Origin: a bacterium
GTDB taxonomy: Bacteria > CAIJMQ01
Reading direction: 5' to 3'
Assembly: GCA_023135785.1 (NCBI GenBank)
Contig: JAGLSL010000010.1
Coordinates: forward strand, 1-32,843
Length of the DNA: 32,843 nt
The notes under the pieces were generated by a model. The model was not told the origin of the DNA. It made no database searches and saw only the letters and a program-made list of their open reading frames with translations. Numbering within the stretch: the stretch's first letter is position 1; each line of letters begins with the position of its first letter. A program made the position numbers and the translations under genes. Shown here in pieces: positions 25,484-32,809 of the stretch.

Positions 25484-25744
25484 AATGGGGGATCCCCTTT
25501 CGTTACACGTAAAACGCTTTAACTGATTGCATTTGAGCTCTGCTCCTATAAATTTACCCTCTGCAATTTTGAAAAATTGCGAGGACTAAAGTCCCGGGAA
25601 TGCTCCGCATTCCACGGGGAAAGATTTCCGGCACCTAGAGATGCAAGGCATCTCAGGGATTTAGTCCCCAAAAGGGATACTTTGGTCATTGAAATCACCT
25701 TGTGATTTCTGAGGGCGAAACAGAGAGGGGAAAGATTTTACCCC
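25484..25744. repeat. Cluster of perfect hairpins between convergent genes
   Basis: The stems are GCAATTTT/AAAATTGC (25563-25580), GGAATGC-TCC-GCATTCC (25597-25613), GAGATGC-AAG-GCATCTC (25638-25654) and GAAATCAC-CTT-GTGATTTC (25691-25709). The outer pieces GGACTAAAG and TTTAGTCC enclose the middle two. GGGGAAAGATTT occurs twice. It may end transcription from both sides, but no classic stem plus T-run is seen. Confidence 0.7.
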
Positions 25745-26083
25745 TTAGGATTCTACCTTCTGTTCTGCCTTTGGGTCAGACCCGTATTGATTATCACCTT
25801 TATTGCCTTCTGTAACAGCCAAAATAAGACTGTAGATCGGAATTAATAAAAACCATCCATTTTTCCCAACATCATGCATTCTACGAACACCAACAGCAAT
25901 ACCAGGAATTAAAACAGCAAGTGAATATATGGTAGAAACCATACTCATTCCTGTTATTCCCTTAATAATGCCCAAAATAAAACTAATAATCACATTAAAA
26001 AGGAAAAACATCCAATATTCTTCTCTTCTAGCCCTACCACTAAAGACAGCATATTTTTTTAATACAGCTATATACCAATTCAT
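25745..26083 (-). CDS. DUF805 (YhaH-like) inner-membrane protein
   Basis: This protein of 112 residues has the DUF805 layout: a basic start with FSGRARREEYWMFFLFN, several membrane helices, and RRMHDVGKNGWFLLIPIY followed by EGNKGDNQYGSDP at the end. The function of the family is not known. The start is supported by a strong AAGGAGG seven bases upstream. A 27-bp element at 26120-26146, shared with the region upstream of the HEPN gene, may serve as its promoter or operator. It is the last gene of the minus-strand block and converges with the exonuclease gene. Confidence 0.93.
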   Translation of the reverse strand: MNWYIAVLKKYAVFSGRARREEYWMFFLFNVIISFILGIIKGITGMSMVSTIYSLAVLIPGIAVGVRRMHDVGKNGWFLLIPIYSLILAVTEGNKGDNQYGSDPKAEQKVES

Positions 26084-26119
26084 CGTACCTCCTTTTTTTT
26101 AATTTACACACCATCTCCG

Positions 26120-26146
26120 TTATACAACCTAAATAATCTGACAAAT
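26120..26146 (-). promoter_or_regulatory. 27-bp upstream element, copy 1
   Basis: On the minus strand it runs ATTTGTC...TTTAGGTTGTATAA and ends 37 bases before the DUF805 start. It differs from 28073-28099 at two positions. A TATAAC/TATAAT end could act as a -10 box. Just beyond it (26160-26205) a short direct repeat ACCCCATCTATTACA occurs twice. Confidence 0.5.
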
Positions 26147-26265
26147 GTTGCATTGCAAGACCTGACCCCATCTATTACATCTATTAGACCCCATCTATTA
26201 CAAATTCACATCCATATGTCTAACATTCAAAATCAATTTAGCTATGGGACATCAGAGAAAATAAG

Positions 26266-26550
26266 TTAAGATATCCCGAATTGCTTTATTAGATAATATA
26301 CTATCTTACTTAAGATTAATATAATTTTATCGTAATTTAATAACACCATTATAATCAAAGTAAGCAAAACAATAATAAATGTTGGGATAACAGTCCAATG
26401 AGGCTTTTTAAATTGCCGTTTTGTCTTTTCTTGCAATACGATATGTCTTCCAATGTCATTTATTTCTTGGGACAGTAATTCCTCATCAAGTTCATCATCA
26501 GTCATTTTCTTAATTCTTTCAATGAAATTATTCTTTTTATTACTTGTCAT
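26266..26550 (-). CDS. Small membrane protein of unknown function
   Basis: This product of 94 residues is not recognised. The first half is charged and helical (ERIKKMTDDELDEELLSQEI) and would lie in the cytoplasm. One membrane helix follows (VIPTFIIVLLTLIIMVLL), then a second hydrophobic stretch to the end. No strong ribosome site is visible before the ATG. It sits alone between the DUF805 and HEPN genes on the same strand. Coding is supported by the coherent soluble-plus-helix layout, but the length is short and confidence is moderate. Confidence 0.55.
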   Translation of the reverse strand: MTSNKKNNFIERIKKMTDDELDEELLSQEINDIGRHIVLQEKTKRQFKKPHWTVIPTFIIVLLTLIIMVLLNYDKIILILSKIVYYLIKQFGIS

Positions 26551-26679
26551 CTGTGCCTAATTTTTTAGAAGCAAAATAAACTATAAAAGCTAATATAAAC
26601 GTTACTATGACAATCTCTACTAAATGTTCAAATGGTCAAAGAATTGTATTTTTGAGAACTTTAAGAATTGTTTTCACGT

Positions 26680-28029
26680 TTATTTATCTAACTTTATTTG
26701 ACCCTTTTGTTTCTTATGCTCGCGATGTTGATCAATTGTTTTGGTTGCACTTTCAGGGATTTCGATTCTAAATTCCTTACCATATATTTTCTTATAAGCT
26801 CTCCTGAAGCTGTCTGTGTTCCGAAAATCTCGGAATATTGGCCATGTTCTGAATTCATATTCTTTGATTGGCTCTTTGCTGTTCATTGCCGCCATAATGG
26901 ACTCTGCTTGTTTGTATTCATTTTTTAAGACATGAACTCCAAGCGTAAATTTCGAATCAGTAGCACTCCAATCAACTTCGTTGAGCAATTTGAGCATGCC
27001 ATTTTCATCTCCAGACCATTTTAATGTTATACACTTGTTTATTATGAAAATTTTGCGCCAAAATTCGTTGGATATCAGTTTGTGCGGCAAAGTAAGTGCA
27101 AAATCAAATACCATTCTTGCAAGTTCCCATTGCTCTGACTCCAAGAAGTTGAACCCTATGTTGTTTAATGCGACATCTGCATCTTCCAGTTTATCGGGCC
27201 AAACCTTTCTCAAAACAGACTGGCTCACTTTTAGGCTGACTTCCAATAGACACTTGTAGGCTTTCCTTAAGTACTGCTCATTTGCGCTTAATATCATGCC
27301 TTCTTTTAGCTTCTCATCAATCGTCACCCCATGTGTTTTACAGACTCTAATGTACTGTTGCGATACTTGTCCTCCTAGGTGAACGAACAAATTCCGTCGT
27401 TCTGTGAGTTCAATGAAAGTTGACCAACAGGACAACCCTTCTCGTATATTTAGTTTCAATTGTTTTTCCAGATAACCAATCTGTTCTGAATGCGACCCAC
27501 GAAACAGTTGGTCAATTTCCTTGCTGATAAACTTTTCAATAGCGTTCTTAATCGAACCAAGTTGAAGAATCTCATCATACGAAAGAGTTTTATCCGGGCT
27601 CTTTAAGCGATCAGGAGTTGCACGAAAGAATGCCTTGAAAACATCTCCTAAGAATTGGTCATATTCTGACACCATCATTACAATTGCATTTTGCCTAAAC
27701 AGTCTTTTCGCACGATGAAGTTTGCGTAATGTCATTATCAATTCAGTAACTTTGGTTAACAATGGAGTTTTTGTCGCTCCATTGTCTTTCTTTTTCATTC
27801 GGCTCTTTAGTGATTTCAGAATCTCTTCAACCCTATTACCTCTAGTTTTGTCTTTCTGCTCAAGTGTAGGGAGGACAACCTCGAACATTTCCACAATACA
27901 TTCAAGATCAGTTAGAAAGTCCGATGTTGAAAATATTAGTCGGTCGTGAATTGACAACTGCTCTTTCTTTTCGCGTTTGTGTTGTATTCTCTTCTGTTGC
28001 TTCAAAGGTATTTTCTTCTTAAGACTCAT
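26680..28029 (-). CDS. HEPN-type protein, possible RNase/defence gene
   Basis: This soluble, helical protein of 449 residues has a basic N-terminus. The clearest motif is ERRNLFVH (210-217), an R-x4-H signature seen in HEPN-fold RNases of toxin and anti-phage systems. The regions before (LRKLHRAKRLFRQNAIVMMVSEYDQFLGDVFKAFF) and after (KAYKCLLEVSLKVSQSVLRKVW) fit stand-alone HEPN proteins of the RiboL-PSP/MAE type. The last third is TPR-like (NNIGFNFLESEQWELARMVF). No partner nucleotidyltransferase lies next to it. The final residues IKLDK and stop match the tail of aspS, as if the gene end lay on a copy of that sequence. Family assignment is by motif only. Confidence 0.75.
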   Translation of the reverse strand: MSLKKKIPLKQQKRIQHKREKKEQLSIHDRLIFSTSDFLTDLECIVEMFEVVLPTLEQKDKTRGNRVEEILKSLKSRMKKKDNGATKTPLLTKVTELIMTLRKLHRAKRLFRQNAIVMMVSEYDQFLGDVFKAFFRATPDRLKSPDKTLSYDEILQLGSIKNAIEKFISKEIDQLFRGSHSEQIGYLEKQLKLNIREGLSCWSTFIELTERRNLFVHLGGQVSQQYIRVCKTHGVTIDEKLKEGMILSANEQYLRKAYKCLLEVSLKVSQSVLRKVWPDKLEDADVALNNIGFNFLESEQWELARMVFDFALTLPHKLISNEFWRKIFIINKCITLKWSGDENGMLKLLNEVDWSATDSKFTLGVHVLKNEYKQAESIMAAMNSKEPIKEYEFRTWPIFRDFRNTDSFRRAYKKIYGKEFRIEIPESATKTIDQHREHKKQKGQIKLDK

Positions 28030-28072
28030 CTATCAACCTCCCACAGAATTTGGAGATGTGATTCGAAATGTA

Positions 28073-28099
28073 TTATACAACCTAAACAATCCGACAAAT
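28073..28099 (-). promoter_or_regulatory. 27-bp upstream element, copy 2
   Basis: On the minus strand it ends in GGTTGTATAAT, 44 bases before the HEPN gene start, and matches 26120-26146 except at two positions. A TATAAT here may be a -10 box; no good -35 at 16-18 bp is seen. Confidence 0.5.
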
Positions 28100-28152
28100 T
28101 CTGTACTTTTTTTATATTTCTGTTTTACCATCAACCATAAACCATCCACCAC

Positions 28153-28182
28153 TTGCCCGCCATCGTTTTAGTAGCGGGTCAA
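28153..28182. repeat. CCCGCC/GCGGG hairpin repeat, intergenic copy
   Basis: CTTGCCCGCCA...AGTAGCGGGTC is a relative of the 30-bp segment at 31427-31456 inside aspS (about four differences in 30). The flank ACCATCCACCACTT is shared with 29235-29248. Confidence 0.75.
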
Positions 28183-28185
28183 CCA

Positions 28186-28275
28186 TCAACTAATCACTAT
28201 TTATCCAACTTTATATTCAAATCTTTCAATTGTTTTTCGTTTACGGATGATGAAGCTTTGATAAAAGTTTCCATA
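28186..28275 (-). repeat. Partial copy of the aspS 3' end, diverged
   Basis: Read on the minus strand it encodes a run ending SSVNEKQLKDLNIKLDK and stop, against SSVNERQLKDLHIKLDR in AspRS. The DNA from 28204 to 28260 matches 31005-31061 at about 47 of 57 bases. The bases after the stop (ATCAACTAATCACTAT on the plus strand) are also shared with the region beside aspS. It is not a gene by itself. Confidence 0.8.
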
Positions 28276-28306
28276 TTTTGTTTATAAACTTTCTACGGTA
28301 ACTTTG

Positions 28307-28549
28307 TTAGCTTTTTCGGCAAAACTGATTATAAACGTTAGTAAGTATATAGGGACATTCTTCTTTTCGGGGAACTAAAAGAACAGAGGGCTTTTTCTTA
28401 AGAGGATATTTTTCTATGCCTTTCATTAGAACTTCAAGAGTTTTACTGTGCGCTATAACCTTGTTTTCAATAAGAGCTACCCATTCGCCGGAAAATTTAT
28501 CCAAACTAACCTGCCCTTTTCTTTCTTTCAATAAAACAGTGTTTCTCAT
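28307..28549 (-). CDS. Small DUF5678-like protein
   Basis: This protein of 80 residues has the pattern of DUF5678-type proteins: FSGEWVALIENKVIAHSKTL, then helix, then KPSVLLVPRKEECPYIL. The function of the family is unknown; such genes are common and often found in mobile or toxin-antitoxin-like surroundings. No clear ribosome site precedes the ATG. It is followed about 30 bases downstream by a copy of the aspS 3' end and preceded by the YcxB-like gene on the same strand. Confidence 0.65.
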   Translation of the reverse strand: MRNTVLLKERKGQVSLDKFSGEWVALIENKVIAHSKTLEVLMKGIEKYPLKKKPSVLLVPRKEECPYILTNVYNQFCRKS

Positions 28550-28605
28550 AACGTTTAAAGATAGCAGAAGCCTATTTTATTGTCAATCAGCAGAGTTCCT
28601 TTTTT

Positions 28606-28640
28606 ACTATCAACTAACTACCCTTACCTATCCAACTTTA
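28606..28640. repeat. Short remnant of the aspS 3' flank
   Basis: ACTATCAACTAACTAC (from 28606) and TATCCAACTTTAT (28629-28641) match the corresponding parts of the blocks at 28186-28210 and 29303-29333. The second piece lies in the last codons of the YcxB-like gene. Confidence 0.5.
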
Positions 28641-29185
28641 TCTACAATTCTTTCAGCGGCATTCTTTATTCTCTGCCTACAAATAGCATAAAATGCATCC
28701 CACTGCTCGGAACTCTCAAACGCACTACGAGGAATTACTATTGCAGCCTGCTGATTAAGATAAATAAAAATATGTCTCCGGGTACATGCCAGCTTCTGCA
28801 CTATCGTCCATCGCGTCTCAGATTTGCCATACTCTGATTCATTAACGAATGCTTCTTCTCCAAGTGTGATCGTCTTCTCACAAAAAACTGTTTTGTTCTT
28901 ACGTGAAATCATGGAGAGAATTGTGAAAACTACCACGAATCCGAAAAAAAACAAAGCAAGCAATAATTCGATAAGAATAAATGCGATAACTACAGCAAAC
29001 ATTGGTTGGTCTGTGGACACTCTTTGCACTGCAGGAATCACACTTCCGAACGTGACAATGAGACATAAGCCAACTAAAAACAATAAACAGAATGGAGTAT
29101 GTAATAGGTGGTATAAAATAAATGCCAGCTGGTCACGGAATGTGTTGCGGTAAGAAAGTGTCATGTCACTCTTGCAGTCTAACAT
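28628..29185 (-). CDS. YcxB-like membrane protein
   Basis: This protein of 185 residues has two membrane helices (about 29-50 and 63-92) and a soluble C-terminal domain typical of YcxB-like proteins: ITLGEEAFVNESEYGKSETRW, IVQKLACTRRHIFIYLNQQAAIVIPRSAF, and a final helix. The role of the family is unknown. AGAAGGAGG precedes the ATG at 29185. The last codons coincide with the TATCCAACTTTA core of the aspS-tail repeats. Confidence 0.82.
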   Translation of the reverse strand: MLDCKSDMTLSYRNTFRDQLAFILYHLLHTPFCLLFLVGLCLIVTFGSVIPAVQRVSTDQPMFAVVIAFILIELLLALFFFGFVVVFTILSMISRKNKTVFCEKTITLGEEAFVNESEYGKSETRWTIVQKLACTRRHIFIYLNQQAAIVIPRSAFESSEQWDAFYAICRQRIKNAAERIVDKVG

Positions 29186-29249
29186 TAGACCTCCTTCTGG
29201 AATATTTTCATATTTTATGTTTCTGTTTTCCTATACCATCCACCACTTA

Positions 29250-29302
29250 CCCTGAACCCTACGTGCCTGCCCCGTACTCTATGTAGTTCGGGGGTTCACG
29301 GG
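29250..29302. repeat. Near-palindromic repeat with a variable centre, copy 1
   Basis: Its ends are CCCTGAACC and GGTTCACGGG. The same ends, with a different centre, occur at 30867-30920 and, inverted, at 11349-11390. Each copy in the aspS region is followed by TATCAACTAA. Confidence 0.8.
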
Positions 29303-29364
29303 TATCAACTAACTACTATTTATCCAACTTTATATGCAAATCTTTTAGTTGCCGTTCGTTGACG
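29303..29364 (-). repeat. Partial copy of the aspS 3' end, near identical
   Basis: 29323-29364 matches 31005-31046 at 40 of 42 bases. On the minus strand it encodes SVNERQLKDLHIKLDK and stop; AspRS ends in the same 16 residues except the last. It begins about ten bases after the stop codon of the FG-GAP gene. The downstream flank TATCAACTAA...ACTATTT is also shared with the aspS region. Confidence 0.88.
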
Positions 29365-29373
29365 CTATATTTC

Positions 29374-30837
29374 CTATCGGTTCAACGAATATTCCAACAC
29401 CACACCCCTATTATCTAGCATAGAACCTATCAACAATTTCTCATCACCAATTTCATTCATAGGCATAACTGCAAGTGTGGGTTTTCTCATACGCTTTAAG
29501 ACTTCCGTTTTTTGATATACAAGATTTCCTTTATAGTCATAGACATATAAAACCAAAATATCCGGGTGTAGGCTCTTCCTCACAGCAAGATATTCAGGTT
29601 CGTCTTTATTAAATCTTACTGTAAGGGCTTTTAGTTCTCCGAATGCCCTGCATCCAGGCGCATCAAGTTGAATAACATCATTGCCATCAAAATCAACAAT
29701 TCTTATTTTGTTTTCTTCGGTAAGCAAAATATGTGGTTTAACTTTATCATGCCACCTAATTACAGAAAATTCGGACGATTTCGTATCAATTTCCAATTTA
29801 CCCACTATAATACCTGTAGGGTTCAATATATTAAATTTACTGTCTCCATAGGCATTATTTGAATTAGAATAAATAATTTCAGCTTTACCGTCTTCATCAA
29901 GGTCTATAATTTCCAAATGCCCAATCGCCAATATAGGATGCTGCCATATTGTGTTGCCCTCACTATCAAGCAGAACTATTCCATCGCCATACCTGTAATA
30001 AACAGCAAACTCTAGTTTTCCATCCCCGTCAATATCTCCAGGAACCACTCCATCTGGATATAATCCATTGCTTTTTGGATTAGTGAACTTCCACCTCTCT
30101 TTTCCATTAGAATCAAAAAGATATGCCCCTTTACTAAATCTATACGCGATAAAATTACATAAATGAGTACCATTTAAGTCCAACGGGGTTATATTACTGA
30201 ATCCACCACTATCAGAACCTACTAAGTCTAACCTCTTTACCTCCTGATACTTTCCGTCAATAAACAAAACTCCACTCCAGTATCCCCATACACCAACCAT
30301 AAGCCCTTTCTCTGCGTTATCCATACAATTCATACTGCTAATATTATTAATACTTACATCGTTATCGCATTCAAAAACTACTTCCCCTATAAGAAAATCT
30401 GAAGAGGATTTGTTCAATACTTTCTTCAATTCTACAGGTCTTCGTCGTTGCATACTAAGTTTCATTGAAACTCTACTCAAGCGGGAGAAACCAAATAATA
30501 TGACAGGAATAAACGCGATAATTATTAGTGTTCTAATTAGTTGCGCTTTATTTTTGAAAATGCGTGACAAGGGGATATCTATCAGCCAGGGAAATAAAAA
30601 CCACATAGCAGAACCCAGAACACCGAATAAAAATAACGGAGAAGCCATGCCAAACATCTGAAATACCGAAGAAGGCAATAACATAAGAGGAGCGTCTAAG
30701 AAAAAGAACAGGATAAATGCAAGGCCCGCAGTACTTGAACGAGAGGTAATGGCTGCAAAAAAGCAAAATAGCACCAAACAAAAATGAATCCCCGCCAACA
30801 CAACCCCAATCTTAAATCCTATGGATTTATTTCTCAT
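29374..30837 (-). CDS. Membrane-anchored FG-GAP/VCBS-type repeat protein
   Basis: This protein of 487 residues has about four membrane helices in the first 120. The long outer part has beta-propeller-like repeats with calcium-loop motifs DIDGDGKLE (268-276) and DLDEDGKAEI (312-321), each flanked by strands such as GIVLLDSEGNTIW. Such FG-GAP repeats occur in integrin-like and cell-surface proteins. The multi-helix start is unusual for this class. GAGGAGG precedes the ATG. It lies directly downstream of aspS on the same strand, and its stop is followed by a copy of the aspS tail. Function unknown. Confidence 0.85.
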   Translation of the reverse strand: MRNKSIGFKIGVVLAGIHFCLVLFCFFAAITSRSSTAGLAFILFFFLDAPLMLLPSSVFQMFGMASPLFLFGVLGSAMWFLFPWLIDIPLSRIFKNKAQLIRTLIIIAFIPVILFGFSRLSRVSMKLSMQRRRPVELKKVLNKSSSDFLIGEVVFECDNDVSINNISSMNCMDNAEKGLMVGVWGYWSGVLFIDGKYQEVKRLDLVGSDSGGFSNITPLDLNGTHLCNFIAYRFSKGAYLFDSNGKERWKFTNPKSNGLYPDGVVPGDIDGDGKLEFAVYYRYGDGIVLLDSEGNTIWQHPILAIGHLEIIDLDEDGKAEIIYSNSNNAYGDSKFNILNPTGIIVGKLEIDTKSSEFSVIRWHDKVKPHILLTEENKIRIVDFDGNDVIQLDAPGCRAFGELKALTVRFNKDEPEYLAVRKSLHPDILVLYVYDYKGNLVYQKTEVLKRMRKPTLAVMPMNEIGDEKLLIGSMLDNRGVVLEYSLNR

Positions 30838-30866
30838 AATTCCTCCTCTCTAAACCATAAACCTTG

Positions 30867-30920
30867 CCCTGAACCCTACGTGCTGTGTCCTGAACCTCAC
30901 ATGGTTCGGGGGTTCACGGG
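30867..30920. repeat. Near-palindromic repeat with a variable centre, copy 2
   Basis: Its ends are CCCTGAACCCTACGTGC and GGGGGTTCACGGG as in 29250-29302, but the middle differs. It lies between the FG-GAP gene and aspS. Confidence 0.8.
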
Positions 30921-30940
30921 TATCAACTAATCACTATTTC

Positions 30941-30996
30941 CCCCGATTAGAGATTACATCCGCCATTACTACATTGGCGAACTATCTCTAACGGGG
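30941..30996. repeat. 56-bp palindromic repeat at the aspS stop codon
   Basis: The ends are CCCCGATTAGAGAT and ATCTCTAACGGGG, with an inner stem CGCCA/TGGCG. It is homologous to 3001-3052 in the first pseudopilin leader. It ends one base before the aspS stop codon. Sequence on its two sides joins to give the arrangement seen in the other aspS-tail copies, so it looks inserted. Confidence 0.85.
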
Positions 30997-30997
30997 C

Positions 30998-32809
30998 TTA
31001 TCGGTCCAATTTTATATGCAAATCTTTTAGTTGCCGTTCGTTAACGGATGATGGGGCTTTGGTGGTGAGGCAGATGCCTTTTTGTGTTTTGGGGAATGCG
31101 ATTACATCTCTTATTGAATCCTCTCCGCTCATTATTGCCATTAATCTGTCAAAACCAAACGCTATACCGCCGTGCGGCGGCGCGCCGAACTTTAACGCTT
31201 CAAGCAGAAATCCGAATTTTTCTTCTGTTTCTTCTTTGCTTAAGCCGACTGTTTTGAATACTTGTTCCTGCAATGCGCGGTTATGTATTCTTATGCTACC
31301 GCTTGCGATTTCGGTTCCGTTTAAAACCACATCATACGCCTTGCTTTTTACTTTTTCGGGTTCGTTTTCAAGATATTTCAAGTCCTCTTCAACAGGTGAG
31401 GTAAACGGATGATGTGAAAATTCCAACTTGCCCGCCAACGTTTCAGTGGCGGGTCGATTCCCTTCTACAGAATAATTAAGAAGCGGGAAATCCACTACCC
31501 ATACAAATGAGAACTGCTCCACATCTTTTAACAATCCCAAGTCTTCGGCTAATTTCACTCTTAAACTTCCAAGCGCGGTATTTGTTATCTGTTTGTTATC
31601 GGCTACTATCAGGATTAAGTCGCCTGCTTTTGTGCCCAGAACTTCTTTTAATTTATTTAACGATTCTCCCTTGAAATATTTCACGATGGGCGAATGGCAA
31701 GAGTCCGCTTTCACTTCTATCCAAGCCAGACCGCCTGCGCCGAAACCTTTGATATATTCTATTAAATCGTTTCGCACTTTAATTGAAAGGGTTTCTGCGC
31801 CGCCTGAAACATTTATGGCTTTTACTATACCGCCTTTTTCCAGCACCTGATGAAAGATTTTTAAATCGGTTTGTTTTGCAATTTCGGTTATATCTTTTAG
31901 TTCCAATCCGAATCTTATGTCGGGTTTATCCACGCCGTAACGGGATATTGCTTCGTCGTAAGTGATTTTAGTAAAAGGTGTTTTGATTTTATGTCCTGCC
32001 GTTTCAAAAATGCATTTCATTAAACCTTCGGAGATTTCCATAATGTCTTCTTTCTCAACGAAAGACATTTCCATATCTATTTGTGTAAATTCGGGCTGTC
32101 TGTCTTTTCTCAAATCCTCATCTCTGAAACAGCGGACAAGCTGAAAATATTTATCCGTTCCGCCAACCATAAGCAATTGTTTGAATAGTTGTGGCGATTG
32201 AGTAAGGGCATAAAATGAATACGGACTAAGTCTTGAAGGAACAAGATAATCCCTTGCGCCTTCGGGTGTGCTTCGGGCTAAAAACGGTGTTTCTATTTCA
32301 AGAAAACCTTTTTCGGTCAAAAACTTTCTTGTCTCTTGAGTGGCTTTATGTCTTAACAAGAGATTTTTCTGCATCCTTTCTCTTCTTAAGTCAATGTATC
32401 TATATTTAAGCCGAACTTCCTCGCCGATTTGTTCTTCATCAAGTTCAAATGGAGGAGTTTCCGATTCGTTCAGGACTTTTATTTCATCTACAACAACTTC
32501 CAACTTTCCCGTGGGAAGAGCCGTGTTTTCCGTGCCTTGAGGACGTGGTCTGACATCACCCCTTATGGCAATGACAAATTCGCTTTTTAAACTCGCCCCT
32601 CTACTATGTATTTCCGCGCTAACCTGCGGACTGAATACGATTTGGACGATACCGGTTTTATCCCACAGGTCAATAAAGATAACTCCGCCGTGGTCGCGGC
32701 TTGTTCTAACCCAACCCATCAGGGTAACAGTATTGCCTATTTCTTTGTCTGAAACCTCGCCGCAATATTGCGTTCTTTTCCAATCTCCTAAACCTTCAAT
32801 TTTTGTCAT
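30998..32809 (-). CDS. aspS: Aspartate-tRNA ligase, bacterial type
   Basis: AspRS of 603 residues activates aspartate and charges tRNA. An OB-fold anticodon-binding domain comes first (VTLMGWVRTSRDHGGVIFIDL); RDHGG is the form associated with non-discriminating enzymes that also charge tRNA-Asn, though this needs proof. The class II core shows PQLFKQLLMVGG, motif 2 (FRDEDLRKDRQPEFTQID, 228-245), the bacterial GAD insertion (about 290-430) and motif 3 (GIAFGFDRL, 548-556). Residues 451-461 (NRPATETLAGK) are encoded by a hairpin repeat and appear as extra residues just before the conserved HHPFTSP. The C-terminal 16 residues recur in two partial copies downstream. Ribosome site GGAG precedes the ATG. 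Confidence 0.97.
   Translation of the reverse strand: MTKIEGLGDWKRTQYCGEVSDKEIGNTVTLMGWVRTSRDHGGVIFIDLWDKTGIVQIVFSPQVSAEIHSRGASLKSEFVIAIRGDVRPRPQGTENTALPTGKLEVVVDEIKVLNESETPPFELDEEQIGEEVRLKYRYIDLRRERMQKNLLLRHKATQETRKFLTEKGFLEIETPFLARSTPEGARDYLVPSRLSPYSFYALTQSPQLFKQLLMVGGTDKYFQLVRCFRDEDLRKDRQPEFTQIDMEMSFVEKEDIMEISEGLMKCIFETAGHKIKTPFTKITYDEAISRYGVDKPDIRFGLELKDITEIAKQTDLKIFHQVLEKGGIVKAINVSGGAETLSIKVRNDLIEYIKGFGAGGLAWIEVKADSCHSPIVKYFKGESLNKLKEVLGTKAGDLILIVADNKQITNTALGSLRVKLAEDLGLLKDVEQFSFVWVVDFPLLNYSVEGNRPATETLAGKLEFSHHPFTSPVEEDLKYLENEPEKVKSKAYDVVLNGTEIASGSIRIHNRALQEQVFKTVGLSKEETEEKFGFLLEALKFGAPPHGGIAFGFDRLMAIMSGEDSIRDVIAFPKTQKGICLTTKAPSSVNERQLKDLHIKLDR
31427..31456. repeat. Hairpin repeat read in frame inside aspS
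   Basis: CTTGCCCGCCA...AGTGGCGGGTC is 30 bases, with stem CCCGCCA/TGGCGGG. It is a relative of the intergenic copy at 28153-28182 and adds about ten codons without breaking the frame. Confidence 0.8.

Noticed and set aside
28824-29153. Plus-strand open frame of 109 codons across the YcxB-like gene
   Set aside because: It is antisense to a well-supported gene with a good ribosome site and domain match.
25745-30837. Prophage or integrative element with its own integrase
   Set aside because: No integrase, transposase or phage structural gene is present in the window; only the repeated aspS tails suggest insertion.
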